Below, in pieces: positions 44,083 through 51,966 of a DNA stretch of 64,000 bases (positions are counted from its first letter, which is position 1; each line of letters starts with the position of its first letter). Source of the stretch: Magnetospirillum sp. ME-1 (lineage in GTDB: Bacteria; Pseudomonadota; Alphaproteobacteria; Rhodospirillales; Magnetospirillaceae); contig NZ_CP015848.1 in assembly GCF_002105535.1 (NCBI RefSeq), forward strand, positions 62,001-126,000, read 5' to 3'. Under the pieces are notes generated by a model that saw only the letters and a program-made list of their open reading frames with translations, searched no databases and was not told where the DNA came from. A program made the translations under genes and the position numbers.

Positions 44083-44308
44083 GCGCCGTGTTCCCAAAGG
44101 TTTACCGAAGACTTCGACTATGCCCCGTCTTGGCGCCCGGTCAACCGGAAACGCCGCCCGTGAATATTGCGTATAGGTTTCAGCCCCCGACTCACCCTAT
44201 ATTATCGCAGGTTCGGGATGAGCATACCCATCGGGCGAGAGTCCGAGGCTCCGGGGGGAGCCGAATAAGGGGGGAGACCATGCGTCATCGTGATTCTCGG
44301 TTGCGGCC

Positions 44309-45583
44309 ATGACTGAGCTCGACCCCGCCGGTCTGGCCGGCGTGCTCGAGGACAGCCCCATCGGCGTTTCCATATCGCGCAAGCGCGACGGGGTGATCGT
44401 CTTCGCCAACCACACCTTCTGCGATCTGATCGGCGTGCCGCGCGCCAAGGTCGTCGGCTCCAAGGCCCGCGACTACTATGTGGACGACCAGCAGCGCGCC
44501 ACGGTGATCAATTACATGAAGCGCCACGGCAGCGTCGATCACGCCGAGGTGCAGTTCCGCCGCTCGGACGGCGCGCCGTTCTGGACGCTGCTCACCATCC
44601 GCGAATCCCTGTTCGGGACCGAGCCGGTCAACCTCGCCTGGGTCTACGACATCACCGAGCGCAAGACCTCGGAAGAGCGGCTGCAACTGGCCGCCAAGGT
44701 GGTGGAGACCGCCAACGAGGGCATCATGATCACCGGCCCCGACGGCACCATCGAGGCGGTCAACACCGCCTTTACCCGCATCACCGGGTTCAGCCTGGAC
44801 GAGGCCATCGGCAAGAAGCCCAACATCCTGAAGTCGGGCCGCCACGACAACGACTTCTACCGCGACATGTGGCGCTCCATCCTGGATTCCGGCCAATGGC
44901 AGGGCGAGGTGTGGAACCGGCGCCGCACCGGCGAGGTGTTCATCGAGTGGCTGTCCATCGCCACGGTCCGCGACGCCTTCGGCGAGGTGTCCCACATGCT
45001 GGGCATCTTCAGCGACATCACGGCGCGCAAGGAGGACGAGGAACAGGTGTGGCGCCAGGCCAATTTCGACGCCCTGACCGGCCTGCCCAACCGCTCGCTG
45101 TTCCTCGACCGCCTGGGCCAGGCGGTCAAGGCGTCCAAGCGCGACAAGACCCGTTTCGCCCTGCTGTTCATCGATCTCGACGGCTTCAAGAAGGTCAACG
45201 ACAGCTTCGGCCACGCGGTGGGCGATCTGCTGCTGCAGGAGGCGGCGGCCCGGCTGTTGCTGTCGGTGCGTTCGTCGGACACGGTGGCGCGCCTGTCGGG
45301 CGACGAGTTCACGGTGATCCTCCACGACGTGGAGGGACGCAACGAGATCGGCAACGTGGCGGCCAAGGTGGTCTCGCGCCTGGCCGAGCCCTTCGAACTG
45401 GACGGCAATGACGCCAATGTCCAGGCCAGCGTCGGCGTCGCCGTCTTCCCCGACGACGCCGACGACGCCGCCATGCTGATCCGCCTCGCCGACCGGGCCA
45501 TGTACAATGTCAAGGGATCGGGCAAGAACAATTTCGGCTTCCACGAAATGCCGGAACGGCTTGTCTATCCGCTGGATGCGTGA
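44309..45583 (+). CDS. PAS-PAS-GGDEF signalling protein
   Basis: This 424-residue cytoplasmic protein has two PAS/PAC domains (about 10-120, with YDITERKTSEERL; and about 130-245, with FSDITARKEDEEQ) and a diguanylate cyclase-type domain (about 255-415, with DALTGLPNRSLFLDRLGQA). The active-site motif reads Ser330-Gly-Asp-Glu-Phe, with Ser replacing the first Gly of GGDEF. The metal-binding Asp in FIDLDGFKKVND is intact. SGDEF enzymes can remain active, so c-di-GMP synthesis is plausible. No upstream RxxD inhibitory site and no EAL domain. Two PilZ proteins are encoded 13-15 kb away. Confidence 0.9.
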   Translation: MTELDPAGLAGVLEDSPIGVSISRKRDGVIVFANHTFCDLIGVPRAKVVGSKARDYYVDDQQRATVINYMKRHGSVDHAEVQFRRSDGAPFWTLLTIRESLFGTEPVNLAWVYDITERKTSEERLQLAAKVVETANEGIMITGPDGTIEAVNTAFTRITGFSLDEAIGKKPNILKSGRHDNDFYRDMWRSILDSGQWQGEVWNRRRTGEVFIEWLSIATVRDAFGEVSHMLGIFSDITARKEDEEQVWRQANFDALTGLPNRSLFLDRLGQAVKASKRDKTRFALLFIDLDGFKKVNDSFGHAVGDLLLQEAAARLLLSVRSSDTVARLSGDEFTVILHDVEGRNEIGNVAAKVVSRLAEPFELDGNDANVQASVGVAVFPDDADDAAMLIRLADRAMYNVKGSGKNNFGFHEMPERLVYPLDA

Positions 45584-45625
45584 TGTCTTAGTCTCCTCCC
45601 CGCAATTGAAGGGATGGAGACCGGA

Positions 45626-46318
45626 ATGTTCACCCTGACGCCGCTCGAGACCGAGGCGCTGCGCCTGTCTCTGCTGGTGTCGTTCTGGGCGGTGGCGGCG
45701 TCGCTTCCCCTCGGGGTGGGCTGCGCCTGGGTCCTGGCCCGCCTCGATTTTCCCGGCAAGACCCTGGTGGACGGCATCATCCATCTGCCGCTGGTGCTGC
45801 CCCCCGTGGTGGTGGGCTATGGCCTGCTGGTGGTGCTGGGCCGCAGGGGCGTGGTGGGAGGCTGGCTCTACGACTGGTTCGGCATCACCATCGCCTTCAC
45901 CTGGAAGGGGGCGGCGGTGGCCTCGGCGGTGATCTCGTTCCCGCTGATGGTCCGCGCCATCCGCCTGGCGCTGGAAGGCGTCGACCGGGGACTGGAGCAG
46001 GCGGCCAGGACGCTCGGCTGCGGCCCCATCCGCACCTTCTGGTCGGTGACCCTGCCCCTGGTGGCGCCCGGCCTGCTGACGGGGGTGATCCTGGCCTTCG
46101 CCCGGTCGCTGTCGGAATTCGGCGCCACCATCACCTTCGTCTCCAACATCCCCGGCGAGACCCGCACCCTGCCCATCGCGCTCTATGCCCTGACCCAGGT
46201 GCCGGGCGGCGACGAGGCGGCGTTGCGGCTGTGCGTCATCTCGGTGGTGGTGGCCTTCGCCGCCCTGCTGGCCTCGGAATTCCTGGCGCGCCGCGTCCAG
46301 GCCCGGATGAAGGGATAA
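45626..46318 (+). CDS. modB: Molybdate ABC transporter permease
   Basis: This 230-residue inner-membrane permease of the ModB family has about five helices. The cytoplasmic EAA loop is EQAARTLGCGPIRTFWSVTLP, given by its core AARTLGCGPIRTFWSVTLP, followed by FARSLSEFGATITFVSNIPGETRTLP, typical of ModB (core SEFGATITFVSNIPGETRT). The ATG at 45626 has GGAG six bases upstream; an ATG 12 bases earlier is less well spaced. modC follows after 7 bp. No binding-protein gene modA precedes it. Confidence 0.92.
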   Translation: MFTLTPLETEALRLSLLVSFWAVAASLPLGVGCAWVLARLDFPGKTLVDGIIHLPLVLPPVVVGYGLLVVLGRRGVVGGWLYDWFGITIAFTWKGAAVASAVISFPLMVRAIRLALEGVDRGLEQAARTLGCGPIRTFWSVTLPLVAPGLLTGVILAFARSLSEFGATITFVSNIPGETRTLPIALYALTQVPGGDEAALRLCVISVVVAFAALLASEFLARRVQARMKG

Positions 46319-46325
46319 GGCGCCC

Positions 46326-47417
46326 GTGCTGGATCTCGACGTCCGCCGCCGCCAGGGCGATTTCCACCTCGACGTCCGCCTGTCGGCCGGGCCGGGGGTG
46401 ACGGCGCTGTATGGGCGCTCGGGCTCGGGCAAGACCTCGGTGATCAACATGGTGGCCGGATTGTCGCGGCCCGACGACGGCGTGATCAGCATCGACGGCC
46501 GCGTGCTGTTCGATGCTCAGGCCGGCATCGACCTGGCGCCCGAGGCGCGGCGCCTGGGCTATGTCTTCCAGGAGCACCGGCTGTTTCCCCATCTCTCGGT
46601 GCGGGGCAACCTGGAATTCGGCCAGAAGCTGCTGCCGGCGGCCGAGCGCACCCAGTCCTTCGACACGGTGGTGGATCTGCTGGGCATCGCTCATCTGCTG
46701 GACCGCCGCCCCGCCAGGCTGTCGGGGGGCGAGAAGCAGCGCGTCGCCATCGGCCGCGCCCTGCTGGCCAGCCCCCGCATCCTGCTGATGGACGAGCCGC
46801 TGGCCGCCCTGGATCCGTCGCGCAAGGCCGAACTGCTGCCCTTCATCGCCCAACTGGCCCGGCGCTTCAATATTCCCATCCTCTATGTCAGCCACTCCAT
46901 GGACGAGGTGATCCGCCTCGCCGACACCCTGGTGCTGATGGACGGCGGTAAGGTCGCCGCGTCCGGGCCGCTGGAATCCCTGATGGGCGATCCGGGCCTG
47001 CGGCCGCTCACCGGCCGCTACGAGGCGGGCGCCGTGATCTCCGGGGTGATCGCCAGCCATGATGCCGGCTATGGCATCAGCCGGCTGGCCTTCGACGGCG
47101 GCACCCTGATCGTCGGACGCTCGGAACTGCCGGTGGGTGCGCGTGTGCGCGTGCGCATCCATGCCCGCGACGTGGCCATCGCCATCGAACCGCCGGACCG
47201 GGTCAGCATCCGCAACGTGCTGCCGGCCAGCGTGGTCTCGGTGGCCGCCGCCGATGCCTTCCTGGTGGACGTGGTCCTGGCCTGCGGCGCCACCCGCCTG
47301 TGGGTGCAGATCACCGCCCTGGCCCAGGCCCAGCTCAATCTGGTGCCGGGCATGCGGGTCCATGCCCTGATCAAGGCGCTGACCATCGCCCGGGGCGACG
47401 TGGCATCTGTGGATTAG
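46326..47417 (+). CDS. modC: Molybdate ABC transporter ATP-binding protein
   Basis: This 363-residue ATPase has Walker A GRSGSGKTS (about 33), signature LSGGEKQRVAIGRALL, Walker B ILLMDEPLAALD and switch His in YVSHSMDEV. A C-terminal TOBE/molybdopterin-binding-like domain (about 290-360) has VGARVRVRIHARDVAIAIEPP and is characteristic of ModC. GTG start. Energises ModB for molybdate (or tungstate) uptake, which would serve nitrate reductase and other molybdoenzymes encoded elsewhere. Confidence 0.94.
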   Translation: MLDLDVRRRQGDFHLDVRLSAGPGVTALYGRSGSGKTSVINMVAGLSRPDDGVISIDGRVLFDAQAGIDLAPEARRLGYVFQEHRLFPHLSVRGNLEFGQKLLPAAERTQSFDTVVDLLGIAHLLDRRPARLSGGEKQRVAIGRALLASPRILLMDEPLAALDPSRKAELLPFIAQLARRFNIPILYVSHSMDEVIRLADTLVLMDGGKVAASGPLESLMGDPGLRPLTGRYEAGAVISGVIASHDAGYGISRLAFDGGTLIVGRSELPVGARVRVRIHARDVAIAIEPPDRVSIRNVLPASVVSVAAADAFLVDVVLACGATRLWVQITALAQAQLNLVPGMRVHALIKALTIARGDVASVD

Positions 47418-47480
47418 CTCCTATACCGATCGGGGGATTTATCCTAGGCTTTGGTCCTGGTTTGCAAGAAGGAGGTGTTC

Positions 47481-47942
47481 ATGAAAGCCTGGGTTTTGCT
47501 GGTTCCCCTGATGCTGGGTGTGGCCGCCGGCCAGGCCTCGGCCGCCGATGGCGGCGGGCTGGGAACCGTCCTCAAGGACGCCGCCACCGATGCCGCCGGG
47601 CAGGCGGTCCGCGATACGGTTGATAAGGCCGCGCCGCGACGCGATGACCGCGACCGTGATCGTGATGTCCGCGACCGGGACCGGGATCGCCGGGATGACC
47701 GTGATCGCGACTATCGCGACAGGGATCGCCGCGACGACCGGGACCGGCGCGATGCCAGGGACCGTGACCGGGACAGGCGCGATGATCGCGATCGGGACCG
47801 GGACCGGGACCGTCGGGACCGCCGAGACGACCGCGACTGGCGCGACGGCCGCGACGGCCCGGGCAATTCCTACGAGCATCGCCGCGACGGCCGCGGCGCC
47901 CAGGACAATCCGGGGCGGGGAAAGAAGAACCGCGACGACTAG
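47481..47942 (+). CDS. Exported Arg/Asp-repeat protein
   Basis: This 153-residue protein has a clear signal peptide (MKAWVLLVPLMLGVAAGQASA) and a short helical segment (LGTVLKDAATDAAGQAVRDTVDKAA). From about residue 52 to 125 it is almost entirely Arg and Asp in alternating RD, RDRD and RRDD blocks, with an ending of Gly/Asn/Arg/Lys. A near-ideal AAGGAGGTG site precedes the ATG. The repeat is also visible in the DNA as imperfect GACCGGGACCG-type units. Such charge-alternating tails are intrinsically disordered and may bind polyphosphate, nucleic acid or mineral surfaces; no family function is known to me. Confidence 0.82.
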   Translation: MKAWVLLVPLMLGVAAGQASAADGGGLGTVLKDAATDAAGQAVRDTVDKAAPRRDDRDRDRDVRDRDRDRRDDRDRDYRDRDRRDDRDRRDARDRDRDRRDDRDRDRDRDRRDRRDDRDWRDGRDGPGNSYEHRRDGRGAQDNPGRGKKNRDD

Positions 47943-47962
47943 AGGAAACCTTCCGTTCCATC

Positions 47963-48466
47963 ATGAAGACCGCCCACATCCTGGTGGTGGACGACGATTC
48001 CACCACCAGATCGATTCTCGAGGCCCTGCTTCGCACCCAAGGCTACCGAGTCACGCCCTGCGCCGGCGGCGAGGACATGTGGGCGATCCTGGCCGCCGGC
48101 CCGGCCGATCTGGTGATTCTCGACGTGGAGATGCCGGGCGAGGACGGCTACACCCTGCTTCACCGGCTGCGGGAACGTTCGGGCGTCGGGGTCATCCTGC
48201 TGACCAGCCATAGCGGGCTCGAGCACAAGCTGCACGGACTGGAGCTGGGCGCCGACGAGTTCTTAAGCAAGCCCGCCGACCGCCGGGAATTGCTGGCCCG
48301 CATCAAGTCGCTGCTGCGCCGGGCGCAGCCGGCCGCCAAGCCTCCGCCGCCCCGTCCAAAGTCGTGCCCGTCTTGCGGCAGCCGGGTCCGCTATTCCCTG
48401 CAATCGGACGCGGGCGCCATCGGCTCGTGCCCGGCCTGCGGCTGGTCGAAGTTCTATTCGGCCTGA
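47963..48466 (+). CDS. Response-regulator receiver with C-terminal zinc ribbon
   Basis: This is a 167-residue protein. Residues 1-120 are a complete receiver: acidic pair Asp10-Asp11, phospho-acceptor Asp54 in VILDVEMPGEDG, Thr81 and Lys103. A Pro/Lys linker (AKPPPPRPK) leads to a small four-Cys zinc-ribbon-like module, Cys135-x2-Cys138 and Cys156-x2-Cys159. There is no helix-turn-helix or enzymatic output, so output could be through metal-dependent nucleic acid or protein binding. It starts 20 bp after the Arg/Asp-repeat gene, probably the same transcript. Confidence 0.87.
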   Translation: MKTAHILVVDDDSTTRSILEALLRTQGYRVTPCAGGEDMWAILAAGPADLVILDVEMPGEDGYTLLHRLRERSGVGVILLTSHSGLEHKLHGLELGADEFLSKPADRRELLARIKSLLRRAQPAAKPPPPRPKSCPSCGSRVRYSLQSDAGAIGSCPACGWSKFYSA

Positions 48467-48744
48467 TGACGGCAGTCGCAGCCTTTGCCGGCGGCGATCC
48501 AGCGCGCCACCAGCCGCGCCGCCCACCGCCGGGGCAGCAGCGGAACGAAGCGTTGGGGCGCGTCCAGCACGCCGCAGACATAGCGCCCGTCCCGCCATTC
48601 CAGGGCCGGGCAAGGGCCAAAGCGGCGGCGGAACAGCACCAGCCCCAGGGGACAGGTCTCCACCGCGCAGCACAGGCCGCAGCCGTTGCAGGGCGCGCCG
48701 AAATCCGGCTTTCCCGGAGCTTCGGCGCGCAGCTCGACCTTCAC
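48454..48744 (-). CDS. YkgJ-type cysteine cluster protein (CxxCxxCC)
   Basis: This is a 96-residue small cytoplasmic protein. The hallmark Cys20... pattern APCNGCGLCCAVETC is near the N-terminus, with further cysteines in GPCPALEWRDGRYVC and KGCDCRH. Members of the family are thought to bind zinc or an Fe-S centre; function unknown. The GTG start at 48744 overlaps the stop of the upstream gene by 4 bases (GTGA). It is the last gene of the minus-strand cluster that begins with hoxF. It overlaps the end of the receiver/zinc-ribbon gene by 13 bp, convergently. Confidence 0.85.
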   Translation of the reverse strand: MKVELRAEAPGKPDFGAPCNGCGLCCAVETCPLGLVLFRRRFGPCPALEWRDGRYVCGVLDAPQRFVPLLPRRWAARLVARWIAAGKGCDCRHQAE

Positions 48745-49250
48745 AGCGTCACTTCGTGCTCGAAGTAATCCTTGTTGCGGATGTCGGCGCCCGACTTGGT
48801 GCGGTCGATATAGACGACGCGCCAGCCCGGCATCTCTTCCTTGATGCGCCGGGCGATGTTCAGCGCCCGGGTCTGGAAGGCCTCGATCACGGCAGGAGTC
48901 ACCGCCTCGATGCGGTCGACGGATTCCTTCCATGCCACGATCTCGGATTTGAGGCCGGGCGACAGCAGCACCGGCGCCGGCTCGGCGGTGTCGTCGTCGC
49001 TGTTCCACACGCCGTCCGAGCCGTAATAGCACATCAGGCGCACCCAGATATGACGGTCGGCGCCGCGCCCCGGCGCCCCGGTCACCGCCATGGAGGACAG
49101 GCGCGAATTCTCGGCCCGGAGGCGTCCCACCTCGGCCGCCGCCTCGGCCAGCAGCCCGGCCAGGCAATTACGCTCGTGGCCGCCATCGCCGCAACGGCAG
49201 GACGGGGCGGGAAAGCCTTGCAGGCGGACGATCAGGTCGGACTCGGACAT
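48741..49250 (-). CDS. Unrecognised protein, 169 aa, with N-terminal Cys-rich segment
   Basis: This cytoplasmic protein starts MSESDLIVRLQGFPAPSCRC, with a Cys/His group (SCRCGDGGHERNC) that could hold a metal. A short coiled coil follows (LAEAAAEVGRLRAENSRL), then a C-terminal domain with WVRLMCYYGSDGVWNSD and RVVYIDRTKSGADIRNKD. I recognise no family. It is translationally coupled to the YkgJ-type gene and lies 64 bp after the hydrogenase protease gene on the same strand, so it may belong to the hox transcript. Confidence 0.78.
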   Translation of the reverse strand: MSESDLIVRLQGFPAPSCRCGDGGHERNCLAGLLAEAAAEVGRLRAENSRLSSMAVTGAPGRGADRHIWVRLMCYYGSDGVWNSDDDTAEPAPVLLSPGLKSEIVAWKESVDRIEAVTPAVIEAFQTRALNIARRIKEEMPGWRVVYIDRTKSGADIRNKDYFEHEVTL

Positions 49251-49314
49251 GGTGGAATACCCCTGTTGGCGCGTTTCGCAAGAATAGCCCTCTACCGGCG
49301 GGTGGACCCGCGCT

Positions 49315-49776
49315 CTATGAGGTGGTCAGCCATGCCTGGGTCCAGGCCAGAGCGGCATCCAGATGGGACCTGGCCGCCGCGCTCAGGGGCTCGCCCAATT
49401 CGAACGCCTCGCCGGCGATGGCCAGCAGGGTGCAGGGCGGCGGAGGGCTTTTCTTGATCTCGGCATAGACATGCATGACGCCCTGGGGAGACAAGGCGTG
49501 GCTGGTGAACGACGAATCCCGGGCAGGCTGGATGGCTTCGGCCCGGAACGGCGCGTCTCCGGCGGAGGCGGAGGCATCGACGAACAGCACCCGCCTTCGC
49601 CCCTCCAGATCGAGGGCATGCTCCACCTGCAGCTGGAAATCGGTCAGCAGGTCCACCTCCCCCCACTGGGGATGGCTGGCGCGCAGGGCCTCGATGGCGT
49701 CCAGCAGGGCCGGCCCCAGGGCGTCGTCGCCCCGGGATGGATTGCCCCAGCCGAAGATCAGGGTGGGGGCGGTCAT
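49315..49776 (-). CDS. hoxW: [NiFe] hydrogenase maturation endopeptidase
   Basis: This 153-residue protease of the HyaD/HoxW family cleaves the C-terminal extension of the hydrogenase large subunit once nickel is in place. The opening TLIFGWGNPSRGDDALGPALLDAIE, given by its core FGWGNPSRGDDALGP, supplies the nickel-site Glu/Asp equivalents. DFQLQVEHALDLEGRRRVLFVDASAS, core QLQVEHALDL and VLFVDAS, and FTSHALSP hold the other conserved positions. It lies 134 bp downstream of hoxH across a family B repeat. The symbol is by context and family; it could be an isofunctional relative. Confidence 0.88.
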   Translation of the reverse strand: MTAPTLIFGWGNPSRGDDALGPALLDAIEALRASHPQWGEVDLLTDFQLQVEHALDLEGRRRVLFVDASASAGDAPFRAEAIQPARDSSFTSHALSPQGVMHVYAEIKKSPPPPCTLLAIAGEAFELGEPLSAAARSHLDAALAWTQAWLTTS

Positions 49777-49788
49777 GGCATCTCAGCC

Positions 49789-49890
49789 TGTCATCCCGAG
49801 GCACGGCCGAGGGATCTCCGTCTGGCGCGGCGTTTCCGAAATGGCAACATCGCTCCAGGATGAGATCCCTCGCATTCGCTCGGGATGACG
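49789..49890. repeat. Long inverted repeat, family B, between hoxH and the protease gene
   Basis: Outer arms TGTCATCCCGAG and CTCGGGATGACG, middle arms GAGGGATCTC and GAGATCCCTC; it is very similar to 16507-16611 and related to 8389-8483. It stands within the presumed hox operon, downstream of the large-subunit gene. Confidence 0.88.
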
Positions 49891-49910
49891 CGGGCGGACA
49901 GGAGCGGGCC

Positions 49911-51401
49911 TCACTTCCCCACCCGCCCCTCGGAATCCTTGGTCATGCGGTCGATCTCGCGCCCCGAGGCGTCCACCAGCGTCACCTCCAGCGGCATCTT
50001 GCCCAGCGCATGGGTGGCACACGACAGGCAGGGATCGAAGCAGCGGATGGCCACCTCGATATGGTTCAAGAGGCCCTCGGTGATCTCGTGGCCCTGCAGG
50101 TAGTTCTTGGCCACGTCCCTGACCGCCACGTTCATGGCGGTGTTGTTGTTGGTGGTGGACACGATCAGGTTGGCGTAGGTCACCACGTCGTTCTCGTTGA
50201 CGCGATAATGGTGGAACAGGGTGCCGCGCGGCGCCTCGATGACGCCGATGCCCTCTTCCCGGCGCGGCCCGGTGGCCATCAGATCGGCCCCCATGATGTC
50301 GGGATCAAGCAGCAGGTCCTTGATGGTCTCGGCGGCGCACAGCATCTCGATCATGCGCGCCCAGTGGAAGCCCAGCGAACCGTGCAGCGGCTTGGCCCCG
50401 CCATAGGCGACGAACTCGGCCCGTTCCTCCTCCGCCAGAGGCGTCGGGATACGGTCGCAGTTCTGGATGCGGGCCAGCGGGCCGACCTTGTACCAGCCCT
50501 TCTCCTCGCCCAAAGTGGTGATGTAGGGGAACTTCATGTAGCTCCAGGGCTTGACGCCCTCGGTCAGCAGGGTGTGGTAGCCCTGGTAGCTGACCTGATC
50601 GAAGATCACCTCGCCGTCCCTGTCCCGGGCCCGAAGCGCGCCGTGATAGAAGTCCAGCGCCCCCTTGTCGTCCACCAGGCTCATCATGGTGGTGGGCACG
50701 TTGCCGAACGCGTCGTAAAGGGCCGGATTGGCCTTGTGCAGCTGCTTGATGATGCGCACCGCGTCGCGGCTCCAGGCGATCATCTGGTCGGCGTCCTTCA
50801 GCAGGTAATCCCGCTCCTCCAGGGAGAGCGACTTGTTGACGCCGCCGGGGACGGAGCCGGTGCCGTGGACGCGCTTGCCCGAGGTGACGCGGATCACCTC
50901 CTGGCCGAACTTACGCAGCAGCACGCCCATCTTGGCCACATCGGGGTTGGCCGCCGCCACGCCGACGATGTTGCGCTTGGCCACATCCGAGTCGAAGCCG
51001 AACAGCAGATCGGGTGACGACAGGTGGAAGAAGTGCAGCGCATGGCTCTGCAGCATCTGGCCGTAATGCATCAGGCGGCGGATCTTCTCCGCCGTGGGGG
51101 TCAGGATGCCGCCATTGACGATCATGTCCATGGCCTTGGACGCCGCCAGATGGTGCGACACCGGGCAGATGCCGCACAGGCGCTGGACCAGCACCGGCAC
51201 CTCCCAGTAGGGGCGACCCTCGATGAACTTCTCGAAGCCCCGGAACTCGACGATGTGCAGGCGCACCTGATGCACCTGGTTGTCGTCGTCGAGCAGGATG
51301 GTGACCTTGCCGTGCCCTTCGACCCGCGACACGGGCTCGATGACGATGCGCTTCAGCGCGTCGGGGTTCTTGGCGGTTTCCAGTTCGAATTGGTGCCTCA
51401 T
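49911..51401 (-). CDS. hoxH: NAD-linked [NiFe] hydrogenase large subunit
   Basis: This is the catalytic subunit, 496 residues. The nickel-iron ligands are in L1 RLCGICPVSHH (two Cys near residue 73) and L2 DPCLSCATH near the C-terminus. After that His a 32-residue extension (ALGKMPLEVTLVDASG...) remains, the peptide removed by HoxW during maturation. SRVEGHGKVTILLDD is also typical. It is the bidirectional group of soluble cytoplasmic hydrogenases (HoxH type). It follows hoxY after 13 bp. Confidence 0.96.
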   Translation of the reverse strand: MRHQFELETAKNPDALKRIVIEPVSRVEGHGKVTILLDDDNQVHQVRLHIVEFRGFEKFIEGRPYWEVPVLVQRLCGICPVSHHLAASKAMDMIVNGGILTPTAEKIRRLMHYGQMLQSHALHFFHLSSPDLLFGFDSDVAKRNIVGVAAANPDVAKMGVLLRKFGQEVIRVTSGKRVHGTGSVPGGVNKSLSLEERDYLLKDADQMIAWSRDAVRIIKQLHKANPALYDAFGNVPTTMMSLVDDKGALDFYHGALRARDRDGEVIFDQVSYQGYHTLLTEGVKPWSYMKFPYITTLGEEKGWYKVGPLARIQNCDRIPTPLAEEERAEFVAYGGAKPLHGSLGFHWARMIEMLCAAETIKDLLLDPDIMGADLMATGPRREEGIGVIEAPRGTLFHHYRVNENDVVTYANLIVSTTNNNTAMNVAVRDVAKNYLQGHEITEGLLNHIEVAIRCFDPCLSCATHALGKMPLEVTLVDASGREIDRMTKDSEGRVGK

Positions 51402-51414
51402 CGCGGGCGTTCCT

Positions 51415-51966
51415 TCAGTCGTAATGGATCAGGCCGTGGCCCAAGGTGGGGGTGCGGCCGGCCAAGAGATCGGTGAGAAACTTCCAGATGGCGTCGCCGG
51501 ACGGCGGGCAGCCGGGCAGGAAGTAGTCGATGCGCACCACCTCGTGCAGGGGGTGGACCTCGTTCAGGAGCAGCGGGATTTCCGGATCGTTGGGAATGTG
51601 CACGCCGCGGCCCGGCCGGGCATAGACGGCGGCCAGGATGTCCCTGATATCGAGCGAATTGCGCTGGGCGGGCAGGCCGCCGTTGATGGCGCAGGCCCCC
51701 ATGGCGATCAGGATCTTGCAGTTCTTCCTGAACTCGTGGAGCACATGCACGTTCTCGGCATTGCACACCCCGCCCTCGATGATGCCGAGATCGCAATCGG
51801 GGCTGCAATGCTTGATGTCGGTGATGGGCGAGCGGTCGAATTCCACCAGTTCCACCAGATCGAGGATACGCTCGTCGATGTCGAGGAACGACATGTGGCA
51901 ACCGAAACACCCCGCCAGCGAGGTGGTGGCGACCTTGAGCTTGCGCTTCGGCAGGGGAGCGTTCAT
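51415..51966 (-). CDS. hoxY: NAD-linked [NiFe] hydrogenase small subunit
   Basis: This 183-residue small subunit carries the proximal [4Fe-4S] cluster. The cysteine ligands are seen in LAGCFGCHMSFLD, IIEGGVCNAENV, GACAINGG and FLPGCPPSGD, the compact arrangement of HoxY without the extra clusters of uptake hydrogenases. No Tat signal, so it is cytoplasmic. The ATG overlaps the hoxU stop by one base (TGATG). Confidence 0.96.
   Translation of the reverse strand: MNAPLPKRKLKVATTSLAGCFGCHMSFLDIDERILDLVELVEFDRSPITDIKHCSPDCDLGIIEGGVCNAENVHVLHEFRKNCKILIAMGACAINGGLPAQRNSLDIRDILAAVYARPGRGVHIPNDPEIPLLLNEVHPLHEVVRIDYFLPGCPPSGDAIWKFLTDLLAGRTPTLGHGLIHYD

Noticed and set aside
44083-44308. Fluoride riboswitch upstream of crcB
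   Set aside because: I could not find the conserved core or pseudoknot pairing in the region; absence is by eye only.
47640-47860. CRISPR-like or satellite array
   Set aside because: The repeats are imperfect, in frame and encode Arg/Asp; there are no unique spacers.
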